This document shows positions 54,548 through 63,882 of a stretch of 64,000 bases of DNA, one piece after another. The stretch covers positions 62,001 to 126,000 of the forward strand of contig CAZBXL010000002.1 of assembly GCA_964495785.1 (NCBI GenBank), in the 5' to 3' direction. The translations under genes and the position numbers were made by a program. The notes beneath the pieces are model-generated. The model ran no database searches and had not been told where the DNA came from. It saw nothing but the letters and a program-made list of their open reading frames with translations. This DNA comes from RFSX01 sp964495785 (GTDB taxonomy: Bacteria > Bacteroidota > Bacteroidia > Chitinophagales > Saprospiraceae). Position 1 is the stretch's first letter; each line of letters begins with the position of its first letter.

Positions 54548-55459
54548 ATGTTTTTATCAAAAAATACTTTCGTATTTCTAATTTCAATTATGTTCTTAGG
54601 TTGCAACAATATAGAAAGTCAATCAACAGAAGTAATCGATTATAAGTCTAGCCCATTTAATCAATACTGGTATGATGGCACGGCAGAAATTACAAGGTAT
54701 GACTTAAAACAATCGAGATATGGCGAAATCCACGAAGGTGATGCTGTACTAATTTTTGTTACAGAGGATTTCCGTACTGATAAGCAAGTCAAATATGAAG
54801 GTGGAGATAGGAAAAATGTAGTTCCAATTCTCAAACTAAATTTGACTAAAAAGTTTCTAACAGGCGTATATCCTTATTCATTAATGTCATCTATATTTAC
54901 ACCGACAGATGTCAATGAAAAAACTATAAAAGTAAGTACCTCGTCTCAGGAATGGTGTGGTCATACCTTTGGTCAACTGAATAGAGATGAAAATGATTAC
55001 AGATCAAGATTATTCTCATATTTCCAAAAAGAAAATGATCAAGATTATAAAATAAAAGATGCTATCACAGAGGATGGTCTATGGAATACCATTAGAATAA
55101 ACCCTGAAGCATTGCCAACTGGAGACATAAGCATTATTCCTGGAACACAGTTCCTCATTCTTAAGCATGTCCCCGCTAAAAAAGAAAAAGCTCAAGCCAA
55201 CCTATCAACGTACCAAGACGAAAGCTTATCTGATAAGATGTTATCTAAATATACGCTTACGTACAGTAATATTGACAGAATATTAGAAATAATATATGAG
55301 TCTGAATTCCCTTACCAAATAGTAGCATGGAATGAGAAATCTAAATCAAATACTGGTCCTACAACATCAGCCGTAAGAACACATCAGATTAAGAGTGCTT
55401 ACTGGGGCAAGAATGGAAACAATGATAGAGGACTGAGAAAAGACTTAGGTCTGGAGTAG
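54548..55459 (+). CDS. Conserved lipoprotein (often mislabelled septum formation inhibitor Maf)
   Basis: The 303-residue protein has a lipoprotein signal (IMFLGC, Cys19) and no Maf nucleotide-pyrophosphatase motif. Segments FNQYWYDGTAEITRYDLKQ, YGEIHEGDAVLIFVTEDF, VSTSSQEWCGHTFGQLN and the end AYWGKNGNNDRGLRKDLGL are shared by a Bacteroidota family that database entries sometimes call septum formation inhibitor; that name is unsupported by its sequence. Function unknown; it should sit in the periplasm or outer membrane. Confidence 0.8.
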   Translation: MFLSKNTFVFLISIMFLGCNNIESQSTEVIDYKSSPFNQYWYDGTAEITRYDLKQSRYGEIHEGDAVLIFVTEDFRTDKQVKYEGGDRKNVVPILKLNLTKKFLTGVYPYSLMSSIFTPTDVNEKTIKVSTSSQEWCGHTFGQLNRDENDYRSRLFSYFQKENDQDYKIKDAITEDGLWNTIRINPEALPTGDISIIPGTQFLILKHVPAKKEKAQANLSTYQDESLSDKMLSKYTLTYSNIDRILEIIYESEFPYQIVAWNEKSKSNTGPTTSAVRTHQIKSAYWGKNGNNDRGLRKDLGLE

Positions 55460-55486
55460 TTACTGACTCTCATCTACACTCTGTCA

Positions 55487-57481
55487 TTAATCCATCCATA
55501 TACTGCTTACTGTAGATATAGAACCTTTGATATCATCTGCTTCATTATCCTGTATTAACGTCATGCGATTGTACGGCTCTGACGGAAAGAAAATCTCTGT
55601 CATTAAATTAACTCCGTCATCTAAAAATATCTCAATAGATGAATGATCGAGATAAGCAGTGATGTCTATAGATTTGTCTTTTTTGATTCTTTTGACTTTA
55701 GAGACACTGGGAAAGTCTGGCGAAAATTCAACGTTCCCACTTTGTCTTCTATCAAATGAAAAGTTGTTACTCTGTGGATTGTATAAAAATTCGACATACT
55801 CATTTTTATCGTTTGACAATCTAAAACCTACTGGATTTTTCTTAGAATTAGTAAACTGTAATTCAATCTTAGCCAATCCATTTTCTAAATTAATCTCCTT
55901 ATCAGTACTTATAGCTTTTTTATCTTTATTGACAATACTTTCTATCTCTTTGACTGGATTAATCTTGAGTCTTGGTATGCCATCGATATGTACTATACTT
56001 AGCTCTGAGGGCAATGTCATAGCACTACGCCATTTTTCTGTAGGTACGACTTGAGCATAGGCCCAATTACTTAGCCAACCAATAAAGATTCTACGTCCGT
56101 CAGGAACATTGGACCAAGTTACACCTGCGTAATTATCTCTCCCTCCATCTAACCATACTGATCCCGATTGTTTTTCGTGAGCGACTTTATCCACAAAAGT
56201 GATTTCATCTACCATGATGTAACCCCACTCGCCTGTATGTTTGTCCACAATTTTTAATTGTGCCTCTTGGCCTTTGTAAGCCGACACATCCCATCCTTTC
56301 CATAATAGCTCTACCGTGCTATTTCCTTCCGCTTCTCTTATATGCTTGCCATCTATAACCAGAGCAATGTATGTTCTACCACGATGATTGCCTCCTCCTA
56401 TCTTAAAGTTTATAGCATCTTTATTTATTGTAAATGATTGCGAAGTAATACTCCCTACTTGAGCATTATCTTCTGACAAAGAATTTGCTTTAGAATCCAT
56501 ATTAGAATTAGAGTTAAATGCCTTGCCTTCTACCTTCCATTTTTTATAGCCATCTTTAAAATCTTCAAATACAATGCCCTTAGGAATAGAAGCTGGAATA
56601 GCTTCTAATAACTTCATAAATTGATCATCAACTTTAAATTCTCTGCCGTCAAAGTCTCCTATAAAATACTGTACTCCAGAGCCCCCATTAGGATTACCAG
56701 GATTCATATTCTGAATAAGAACCCATCTCTCTTGGCCTTGATCATCTACAATAGGAAAGAGATCTGGACATTCCCATACGCCATCATGACTACCGATATC
56801 ATTACCAAATTCACTCAGTAAATTCCAAGAAATTAAATCTGGACTACCATATATCATCAGATGATCCAATGCTGCGAGAGCCATAACCCATTGTTGAGAG
56901 GCGTCATGCCATACCACCTTTGGGTCACGGAAGTCTCTTATACCAGGATTAGGCACAACTGGATTGCCATCATACATCGTCCAGCTTCTGCCCTTATCAT
57001 TACTATAGGCAATACTTTGATACTGATACTTATCAGAGCCTGTCATCTCTACAGCTTGGCTGTGATGGGAGAATATCGCTACAAGTGGTCCTTTACCATC
57101 CTGACCTAAGCCAGAAGTATTTTTTTCATCATAGACTGCACTACCAGAAAATATCCAGCCCAAACTATCAGGATACAATGCTATAGGCATATGTTCCCAG
57201 TGCACCAGATCTTTACTTATAGCATGCCCCCAATGCATAGGACCCCATACTGTAGAATCAGGATAGTATTGATAAAACAAATGATACTCACCATCCAGAT
57301 AGACCATACCATTAGGATCATTCATCCAGTTAGCTTCTGGGCTAAAGTGATATTGAGGTCTATGCTTCTCGTTGTAATAATTAGAAGTTTCTGAAGAGGC
57401 TTTATCCACCTGACCGTCTGTACAAGACGACACTATACATGCTACGACCCAACAAATAATTATAATTTTTAAAATATGCAT
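55487..57481 (-). CDS. Glycoside hydrolase family 32 (fructanase/levanase) with an inserted domain
   Basis: The 664-residue lipoprotein (VSSC near residue 20) has the GH32 five-blade propeller with nucleophile Asp55 in WMNDPNG, stabiliser Asp186 in FRDPK and acid/base Glu237 in ECPD. A region of about 130 residues (about 300-430, FEDFKDGYKKWKVEG...MVDEITFVDK) is inserted in the propeller, as in some Bacteroidota levanases and inulinases; it looks like a carbohydrate-binding sandwich. The C-terminal sandwich (about 505-660) is also present. It hydrolyses beta-fructosides such as inulin, levan or sucrose. The MFS porter upstream is the probable fructose importer. Confidence 0.92.
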   Translation of the reverse strand: MHILKIIIICWVVACIVSSCTDGQVDKASSETSNYYNEKHRPQYHFSPEANWMNDPNGMVYLDGEYHLFYQYYPDSTVWGPMHWGHAISKDLVHWEHMPIALYPDSLGWIFSGSAVYDEKNTSGLGQDGKGPLVAIFSHHSQAVEMTGSDKYQYQSIAYSNDKGRSWTMYDGNPVVPNPGIRDFRDPKVVWHDASQQWVMALAALDHLMIYGSPDLISWNLLSEFGNDIGSHDGVWECPDLFPIVDDQGQERWVLIQNMNPGNPNGGSGVQYFIGDFDGREFKVDDQFMKLLEAIPASIPKGIVFEDFKDGYKKWKVEGKAFNSNSNMDSKANSLSEDNAQVGSITSQSFTINKDAINFKIGGGNHRGRTYIALVIDGKHIREAEGNSTVELLWKGWDVSAYKGQEAQLKIVDKHTGEWGYIMVDEITFVDKVAHEKQSGSVWLDGGRDNYAGVTWSNVPDGRRIFIGWLSNWAYAQVVPTEKWRSAMTLPSELSIVHIDGIPRLKINPVKEIESIVNKDKKAISTDKEINLENGLAKIELQFTNSKKNPVGFRLSNDKNEYVEFLYNPQSNNFSFDRRQSGNVEFSPDFPSVSKVKRIKKDKSIDITAYLDHSSIEIFLDDGVNLMTEIFFPSEPYNRMTLIQDNEADDIKGSISTVSSIWMD

Positions 57482-57671
57482 ATTCGATTTTCTTTAATGT
57501 ATTTGTATCTCAAAAGGGAAGATCCATAAAATTCTTGAGTTTAATCCAATTGTAATAGCCGCTATTATGAGGTATTTAACAAGACGACTGCACTCAATAG
57601 GGTAACAAAGGATACTTATTTTATTCTCTCGACAATACCTATATCCCAATAGATGTATTAATATTCATAAC

Positions 57672-59015
57672 TTATGTCTGTTTTACTAATTCTAATTCTA
57701 ACTGCTCTAAAGTCTTTCCTCTTGTCTCAGGCATCATCAATAACACAAACAATAACTGTAAGATCATGAATCCAGCAAAGAAAGCAAATATCGGCCAAGG
57801 GTTATCTTTAAAGATACCGTGATTAGCATCTAAAAATATCGGCGTGACTAATGTAATTATCGCTGCAAAAACCCAATGTGTACCAGAACCAAAAGATTGT
57901 CCATAAGCCCTTACATTATTAGGAAAAATCTCTGAGATAAATACCCATATTACAGCTCCCTGACCAATAGCATGAGACGCAATAAATATCAATATAAATG
58001 TCAAAAGAAAAATAGATCCAGCTCCTGAGAAAAAAGCATAAGCCACCATACTTAAACTTAGTATGTAACCGAGTGAACCCCATAGCATCAATGTCTTCCT
58101 CCCTACTCTATCTATAAGGTACATACCCAGCATTGTAAATACAAGATTAACGACACCTATAGAAATGGAACTGCCTAAAGATTCCTTGCCAGCCAGTCTT
58201 GCTCGCTCGAGAATCTCGGGTGCATAGTACAACACAAAATTAATTCCAGACAATTGATTAAAGAATGCAAGTAGAAATGCCAAGGTGATAGGCCAGGAGT
58301 ATCGTGAATTAAAGAAACTTGCTTTTTTGATCTCTGTAATATTTGCATTGATATTAACAATTGCTTTATCTACGTTCTCTATGCCCAGTTCTGACAAGAC
58401 ACCCCTCGCAGATTGCTCATCGTTCTGATTAATCATCAACCAACGTGGGCTCTCTGGTATTCTTAAAACCATCACACAATATATCAATGCAGGAATAGCT
58501 TCTATTCCTAACATAAGTCTCCAGTCTATATCTCCACCGACACCTTTAAGCAGATAGTTGCTAAAGAAAGCTATGAATATTCCGAACACAATCATAAATT
58601 GATATCTGGCAACAACACCGCCACGCTTACTCGCTGATGATATCTCTGACAGATAAGTAGGAACTGCCACAGAAGAGGCTCCTACTCCTAATCCTCCAAT
58701 AAATCTTGAAAGAGAAAAAGTATAAGGATCAGGTGCAAATGCAGATCCTAATGCAGATAATGCGTACAATACACCTATCCAAAAGAGTGTCTTCTTTCGA
58801 CCGAACTTATCTGTAGGTATACCTCCTAACAATGCTCCTACGACAGTGCCCCATAGTGCCATAGACATAATAAACGTTCCATGAAAAAGAGGTGACAAAT
58901 CCCATAATTCCTTAATCGGTAGATTGGCTCCAGATATTACTACTGTATCAAATCCAAATAGAAAGCCGGCTAATGCGGCTATCAACGAAGCACTGGTGTT
59001 GGTTTTATTAGGCAT
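57672..59015 (-). CDS. MFS sugar porter, probably for fructose
   Basis: The 447-residue protein has 12 helices and the sugar-porter signatures GFDTVVISGA, DKFGRKK, PESPRWLM, DRVGRKTL and PETRGKTLEQLE. It carries out proton-linked or facilitated hexose uptake at the inner membrane. The GH32 gene lies 190 bp downstream on the same strand, so fructose or sucrose is the likely cargo. A fructokinase is not in the window. Confidence 0.9.
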   Translation of the reverse strand: MPNKTNTSASLIAALAGFLFGFDTVVISGANLPIKELWDLSPLFHGTFIMSMALWGTVVGALLGGIPTDKFGRKKTLFWIGVLYALSALGSAFAPDPYTFSLSRFIGGLGVGASSVAVPTYLSEISSASKRGGVVARYQFMIVFGIFIAFFSNYLLKGVGGDIDWRLMLGIEAIPALIYCVMVLRIPESPRWLMINQNDEQSARGVLSELGIENVDKAIVNINANITEIKKASFFNSRYSWPITLAFLLAFFNQLSGINFVLYYAPEILERARLAGKESLGSSISIGVVNLVFTMLGMYLIDRVGRKTLMLWGSLGYILSLSMVAYAFFSGAGSIFLLTFILIFIASHAIGQGAVIWVFISEIFPNNVRAYGQSFGSGTHWVFAAIITLVTPIFLDANHGIFKDNPWPIFAFFAGFMILQLLFVLLMMPETRGKTLEQLELELVKQT

Positions 59016-59277
59016 CAGTATATTTTAATTGTGAATATAATAATTCACAGATAACTTACCTATAACAATGCTTCGTACAATAATTGAGATTATCTGGGTT
59101 CTTGAAAAGCTACATTTTAATTTAAGCTAATTAAGAGATTTTATATATGAATAAAATTAAGCATTACAGATTCTAAGACAATTACATTCTTGAGGAACAA
59201 ACTTAATTTATCACCCAGCAATAAAAAAATCTATACAGAGGAATTGAAATTGGGAGAAATCTCTTAACCTAAAAAAT

Positions 59278-59877
59278 CTATAAATGTAAGATAGCTCCTG
59301 CCCCAAAAGTAATTATCGTAGCAGAGCCTATCCAGTTTGCATCTATGAAGACGGACAAGTGATCCTTAATTTGATATGCATAACTAAGATCAATTTCATA
59401 TGTAAATATTGTATCTGTTAGGTAGGTATTACCAATCATCGCAATGCCGTCTTCGACTCTAACATTACTTACAAACTCTCTGTAAACTACTCCATACTTA
59501 AGGCCCAACATTAGATTTAAAGATTGTTTAGAATCGGTATTTATAGACTTCTGCACACCTAAACCAAACAATGTAGATCTGAGATTATTAGGCTTAGCTT
59601 TCCCTTCTAATATATCCCTCACACCAGAAAACTGATCTTCTATAACAACTTCAGGTAAGCGAACATTATTTGTACCTCCTTGAAACATTCCTATTGATGG
59701 TTTTAATTTGAGTCCTAAGCCTATATCCCTTGCATATGAGAAAGTCATATTGGCCACATTAGATTGACCATCAGCTCCTCCATACCCTAACCTCATTTCT
59801 AAGAAGTTCTGAGCATTAGTTTCCGATACTACACATAATGATATCAAAGCGATAATAAAGTAAAATTTATTTTTCAT
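59278..59877 (-). CDS. Outer-membrane beta-barrel protein in a sigma-factor operon
   Basis: The 199-residue protein has a signal peptide (about 1-22, ending TNA) and eight predicted amphipathic strands, e.g. FLEMRLGYGG, LKLKPSIGMFQ, NLMLGLKYGVVY and ATIITFGAGAILHL as the closing strand. It follows the anti-sigma gene by 2 bp. It may be a structural porin or a partner of the anti-sigma barrel. No family name is secure. Confidence 0.72.
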   Translation of the reverse strand: MKNKFYFIIALISLCVVSETNAQNFLEMRLGYGGADGQSNVANMTFSYARDIGLGLKLKPSIGMFQGGTNNVRLPEVVIEDQFSGVRDILEGKAKPNNLRSTLFGLGVQKSINTDSKQSLNLMLGLKYGVVYREFVSNVRVEDGIAMIGNTYLTDTIFTYEIDLSYAYQIKDHLSVFIDANWIGSATIITFGAGAILHL

Positions 59878-59879
59878 AA

Positions 59880-61187
59880 TTATAGTTTATACTGTATTAA
59901 TAAATTGTAGAAAATAACTGAATCGTCATATGGGATAGCACCTACCCGACCACCTATTGTCCATCGTCGGCTAATATCATGAGTAAGTAGGACACCCAAT
60001 GTTGCTGTAAATCCTCTTGAGTTACGAAAATCAAAAGTCTCATTGGGAGCAGTGTTGATCAATCTTTGCCCTTTGTAGAAAACATAAGTAGGTCCTAATA
60101 AGATTGCGGCTTTTTGTCTTTCAGTTTTGATAAGATTAAGGTGGAAAAGTAAATTCATTTCGATCTGTCTTTCAAATTCAAAATCAGATCCAATATTCCT
60201 TGTTCTGTCAGATCCTCTTGAGTAACTTAAACTTGATTCTACTGATAACAAATTATTTAGATCATAGACTAATCCTGCATTAAAATGAAAGCCTCCGTTA
60301 TTATTAAACTTAGCATATCCTCCAGAACCGAATAATGATAATCGGCGTCTACTAATTGTAGCAGGATCTATGAGCATAGGTCGCTGTTCTATATCTCGGC
60401 TTAAGTAATCTATTCCAAATGGAGGTATCTTGAGCAATGGCTCTACGGTATTTGATTCTTCATCACCAGAATCTTGATTTATTTGAGAATCATCTTGACT
60501 AGTAGGTTCTTGGTTAAAATCACCAAGATTATCTTGCCCACCAATGACATTAGATTGATCACTTTCTGCTATTAATAGTTCATTATCACCAGACTTAATT
60601 TCAATGTCATTTGAATTAGACGAAAAATTATTCTTGGCTTGATATTCATTATTGAAATTTGACTTTTTACTCAATGCTTTTGTCTTATCATCTGCAGTCT
60701 TCTCCATATTTAATTGCTTATTAGGAGTAGTAAGATTTCTAGTCTCGATTTGAGTCTGGTTATCATTAGAAGTTGTTCTATAACCATTATTGATTGGCAG
60801 ATATGTTGATGTATCGATAACAGAAATATTCCGACTGTCTTGCTTTAGATTATTAGATATTTCATTTACATTAATATCATCATCTTTCTCTTTATCTTCA
60901 ATTGATAAGTTACTTTGTGTATTACTTACTGATGGAACATTAGCTTTGTCTGTATTTAGAACATTTTCACCTATTGTCAAATAATCAAAAGTGAAATAAG
61001 CAATTATAATAAGAAATGCTAAACCTAAAGCAAGCCACAGCCATCCCCTCTGCTTTTTCTTTTCTTTCTTATCAACAGGAAGGTCGGTTGAGAGGTTATC
61101 CAATAAAGCACTCATCTGACTCCACGCTTCGGTATCCTTCTCAACTTTATAATTCTTAATCCGATCCTTGTACGAACGATTACTCAT
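59880..61187 (-). CDS. Dual-membrane-type anti-sigma factor (N-terminal anti-sigma, TM, long linker, C-terminal barrel)
   Basis: The 435-residue protein begins with a short cytoplasmic part with an anti-sigma-like helix (about 17-35, DTEAWSQMSALLDNL), one membrane helix (about 49-71), a disordered Asn/Asp/Ser/Gln-rich linker of about 180 residues (75-255), and a C-terminal region (about 280-435) with eight amphipathic strands, e.g. LSLFGSGGYAKF, AAILLGPTYVFY and FYNLLIQYKL, that looks like an OmpX-size barrel. This is the layout of the dual membrane-spanning anti-sigma (Dma) factors reported in Bacteroides thetaiotaomicron, linked there to vesicle formation. It overlaps the sigma gene by 8 bp. 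Confidence 0.75.
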   Translation of the reverse strand: MSNRSYKDRIKNYKVEKDTEAWSQMSALLDNLSTDLPVDKKEKKKQRGWLWLALGLAFLIIIAYFTFDYLTIGENVLNTDKANVPSVSNTQSNLSIEDKEKDDDINVNEISNNLKQDSRNISVIDTSTYLPINNGYRTTSNDNQTQIETRNLTTPNKQLNMEKTADDKTKALSKKSNFNNEYQAKNNFSSNSNDIEIKSGDNELLIAESDQSNVIGGQDNLGDFNQEPTSQDDSQINQDSGDEESNTVEPLLKIPPFGIDYLSRDIEQRPMLIDPATISRRRLSLFGSGGYAKFNNNGGFHFNAGLVYDLNNLLSVESSLSYSRGSDRTRNIGSDFEFERQIEMNLLFHLNLIKTERQKAAILLGPTYVFYKGQRLINTAPNETFDFRNSRGFTATLGVLLTHDISRRWTIGGRVGAIPYDDSVIFYNLLIQYKL

Positions 61188-61749
61188 GAGATGAATTTTT
61201 GGAAGGTGAATAATACTGAGATAGCCTCTCTTGCAAATTCGATTTTGCTTTGGATAGTAACCATTTAGAAGTATTTTTTTTGATACCTACTTCCTTTTCT
61301 ATATCTACGTGGGAGTATCCATCTATCTCGTACATAGAGAATACCAGTCGTTGTTTCTCAGGTAACGCTTGTATGGCCATCATTATAATTTCTGTATCTA
61401 TTTTATCTAATATGGTATTGAGATCTCGATACTGACTGGAATAGTCATCAATATCAACAGGTGCCAAATTTTCAAGATGTTTCTTACTTTTTCGATAATG
61501 ATCAATCGCCGTTCTCCTAAGTATGACTGATGCCCACGCAAGGTAATCGGTCTTGAGAGTATATCTATCCAGACTCTTGTAAATATTCAACATACCTACG
61601 TTGAAAAGCCAATTAGCATCACTTTTATTTTTAGAATAGATAAGCACGCAGTTGAGCAAATTCTTGTAAGTGAAATGATACAGTTCTTCCTGTGCACTTC
61701 TTACATTGCTCTTAGATTGCTTAATTATATGATGTAATTGGCTTTCCAT
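61180..61749 (-). CDS. ECF-family RNA polymerase sigma factor
   Basis: The 189-residue protein has sigma region 2 (about 10-85, IYKSLDRYTLKTDYLAWASVILRRTAIDHYR) and region 4 (about 125-180, LPEKQRLVFSMYEIDGYSHVDIEKEVGIKKNTSKWLLSKAK) with the HTH. It has no region 1 or 3, as usual for ECF sigmas. It should be held by the anti-sigma whose gene overlaps it by 8 bp, and may direct its own operon plus envelope genes. Confidence 0.92.
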   Translation of the reverse strand: MESQLHHIIKQSKSNVRSAQEELYHFTYKNLLNCVLIYSKNKSDANWLFNVGMLNIYKSLDRYTLKTDYLAWASVILRRTAIDHYRKSKKHLENLAPVDIDDYSSQYRDLNTILDKIDTEIIMMAIQALPEKQRLVFSMYEIDGYSHVDIEKEVGIKKNTSKWLLSKAKSNLQERLSQYYSPSKNSSHE

Positions 61750-61785
61750 TATTGTGTAGGTGGAGATATCAATTTACAATATATT

Positions 61786-62211
61786 TTACTTCTGTAAGAT
61801 CATTACGCAATTACTCACACCCTCATCATCCACATTATGTGTAAACTCCATTTCGACAGAATCATCATCATTCATTTCAGCTACTGCTGATAAGGTGACA
61901 ACATCAAATTCTCCCCCTTCATTAATTGTCTGTGTATCGATAATAAGCTTGTCACTTTCGACATATGCTTTGAAAATGGTATCATCACCAAAATCAACTA
62001 ATAGATCCTCCGATTCTTTATCCTCGGTAATGACTACTGCTTGTCCAATATATTCTGCCTCGTCATCAATAGACCCAGTACAATCTAATTCAGCAATTTC
62101 CCATATACCAACAAAATTTTCTGGTAAGATCATGTTTTCAGATTTATCACCTTGACATGAGACAAATAAAAAAGCTTGAGCTAATAGACATAGAATTAGT
62201 AAATTTTTCAT
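61786..62211 (-). CDS. Lipocalin-like lipoprotein
   Basis: The 141-residue protein has a lipoprotein signal (FLFVSC, Cys19) and an NFVGIWEIAELDC start of a lipocalin-like beta-barrel, with acidic strands VVITEDKESEDLLVDFGDD and MEFTHNVDDEG. It precedes the sigma gene by 36 bp and is probably the first gene of that operon. Function unknown. Confidence 0.7.
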   Translation of the reverse strand: MKNLLILCLLAQAFLFVSCQGDKSENMILPENFVGIWEIAELDCTGSIDDEAEYIGQAVVITEDKESEDLLVDFGDDTIFKAYVESDKLIIDTQTINEGGEFDVVTLSAVAEMNDDDSVEMEFTHNVDDEGVSNCVMILQK

Positions 62212-62533
62212 TGTATATAATTTTTAAAGTTTGATTAATAAGTACGTTCACTTATCATATCGAGAACAAATCCGAATGGGTTGGTGATTTTATATTTTTT
62301 TTTGAAAAATCTTTTTTTGATATCAATTAAGCTATTATTAAAATATACTTCTCACTTTTAAAATCCTTCATTAACAATGAATTGATTGGTATTGATCACC
62401 AAACATTTAATAATTAGAGTATTGTAAAATAGATGTATAGTAAAAAGAAAGGTCAAGTCAGTAATCGCAAAGTTGTCTAATACTATAATTTTATTAATCG
62501 ACTTTATTATGCTTGATAAAAACAACTTACCAT
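62212..62533. other. AT-rich leader of the sigma operon
   Basis: 322 bp upstream of the lipocalin-like lipoprotein gene and downstream of the phosphoesterase gene's stop. It has two T tracts of eight and seven bases near 62295-62318 but no convincing hairpin. The promoter of the sigma operon must be here; a perfect match to TTTG/TAnnTTTG was not found. Confidence 0.3.
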
Positions 62534-63166
62534 CTAAAGATTGAGACTATGTACTATAGGCTCATTAATTAAATTATAATGCTGATCTAAGACGCTAGCA
62601 TTAGCATAGAGACAATTATCCTTCTGAACTGATCCATAGGATTCATGAATATGCCCAAATACATGACATCTCACTCTGAGCTTCTGAAGCGTATCTTTTA
62701 GGTCTTCGCAGCCAGCCCGTAGCCCATCGTTTGTCATATCTAATATCTCATATGGTGGGCCATGTGTGATAAGCACATCTGTCGATATGGGTATCTTGTC
62801 CCAGTGCTTTTGGATATCTTCTCCCCTATCTCTATTGAATGCCCAGTCATAAAATCGTGGTTGTACTGGCGATCCCCAAAAGTGAACACCATCAATCTCT
62901 ACTCCACTATCATTAAGATAAATAATATCGTCAGGTACAATCATGCCGATAATATCTTCAGATATATCTTCAAAATAAAAATCATGATTACCAGCTATAA
63001 ATATTTTATACTTAAAGTCTTGATCACTAAACCAATCCAAAAAATCGGCAACTTCAGATTCCGTTCCTCTCTTAGATACATCGCCTGCGTGAATCAACAC
63101 ATCCCCAGAGGGTAAGTTAAGATCACGATGTTGACCATGGGTATCTGATATGAGAGTTAGTTTCAT
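62534..63166 (-). CDS. Calcineurin-like metallophosphoesterase
   Basis: The 210-residue protein has all metal motifs in order: SDTHGQH (7-13), HAGDVS, GNHDFYFE, LITHGPP and FGHIHESYG. It is a small cytoplasmic phosphoesterase similar to MPPED1/2 or YfcE, hydrolysing phosphomono- or diesters. The substrate is unknown. Its neighbours give no hint. Confidence 0.9.
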   Translation of the reverse strand: MKLTLISDTHGQHRDLNLPSGDVLIHAGDVSKRGTESEVADFLDWFSDQDFKYKIFIAGNHDFYFEDISEDIIGMIVPDDIIYLNDSGVEIDGVHFWGSPVQPRFYDWAFNRDRGEDIQKHWDKIPISTDVLITHGPPYEILDMTNDGLRAGCEDLKDTLQKLRVRCHVFGHIHESYGSVQKDNCLYANASVLDQHYNLINEPIVHSLNL

Positions 63167-63323
63167 TGTGGTTAATTAAAATTTTAAATTGAGAAATACG
63201 ACATCACTCAACATTCGTGAAGATCAATTAATCCGTAATCGGATCTACAAAGTAAAATTAGATAAATAGTATTCTAAAAGAAAAAACAAAAATACACGTT
63301 AATAATACTAATGAACGATCAAC

Positions 63324-63671
63324 ATGAGTAAAAGAACAGTTTTATTTATTCTGATAATCATATCTCCACTCCTCACTATGATTATTGTCAATGAATGCTT
63401 TGACACTCCTCAAAGAACTCATGAGTACCATAAGGAACATTGCACATGGTATTGCCATGATGTTGCATGCCCACACTGGGCTGATGACTACAGAGCACAA
63501 CCAACGCCTGCTAAAAAAATCCATAAGGATATCTTTGATTGGTACGTAATTAATCTACTCCATAACCCTCTTGGATTAAATTATGGAATGATAAATCTTT
63601 TGGTATTTGTATTCTTTTATCCTCTATTAGGAAGCTTACTTGTATGGAATTTAATTAGAAATAAAAAGTAA
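63324..63671 (+). CDS. Membrane protein with a Cys/His-rich periplasmic loop
   Basis: The 115-residue protein has an N-terminal helix (about 5-21) and a second helix (about 90-110). The loop between them includes HEYHKEHCTWYCHDVACPHW, rich in His and Cys, followed by Pro-rich TPAKK. This looks like a metal- or heme-binding loop, but no family was recognised. Next gene starts 7 bp later and may be co-transcribed. Confidence 0.65.
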   Translation: MSKRTVLFILIIISPLLTMIIVNECFDTPQRTHEYHKEHCTWYCHDVACPHWADDYRAQPTPAKKIHKDIFDWYVINLLHNPLGLNYGMINLLVFVFFYPLLGSLLVWNLIRNKK

Positions 63672-63678
63672 AACCAGC

Positions 63679-63882
63679 ATGAAAGAAATAATAAAAGTAG
63701 GATCATGGATATACAACTACTGTACTGACTTTTGTATTAATGTAAGCTATCTCTTAGGCATTGACTATGAAACTTTTGGGAGTCTCTTTTTTGGTTTTTT
63801 TATGAATGGAGTGATACTCATTCTCCTCCTTCTAAACATTGTAATAATAAGAAAGAAAAGAAAAATTGTGGAGCCTACATGA
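63679..63882 (+). CDS. Small single-pass membrane protein
   Basis: The 67-residue protein has one clear membrane helix (about 35-56) and a basic C-terminus RKKRKI. It is 7 bp after the preceding membrane gene. Its last five codons overlap the 3' end of a tRNA-like sequence on the other strand. No family recognised. Confidence 0.5.
   Translation: MKEIIKVGSWIYNYCTDFCINVSYLLGIDYETFGSLFFGFFMNGVILILLLLNIVIIRKKRKIVEPT

Noticed and set aside
54548..55459. Assignment as septum formation inhibitor Maf
   Set aside because: No Maf nucleotide-pyrophosphatase motifs and it is a secreted lipoprotein; the label looks like a propagated database error.
62762..63115. 117-codon plus-strand frame opposite the metallophosphoesterase
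   Set aside because: All metal motifs of the phosphoesterase are on the minus strand; the antisense frame has no support.
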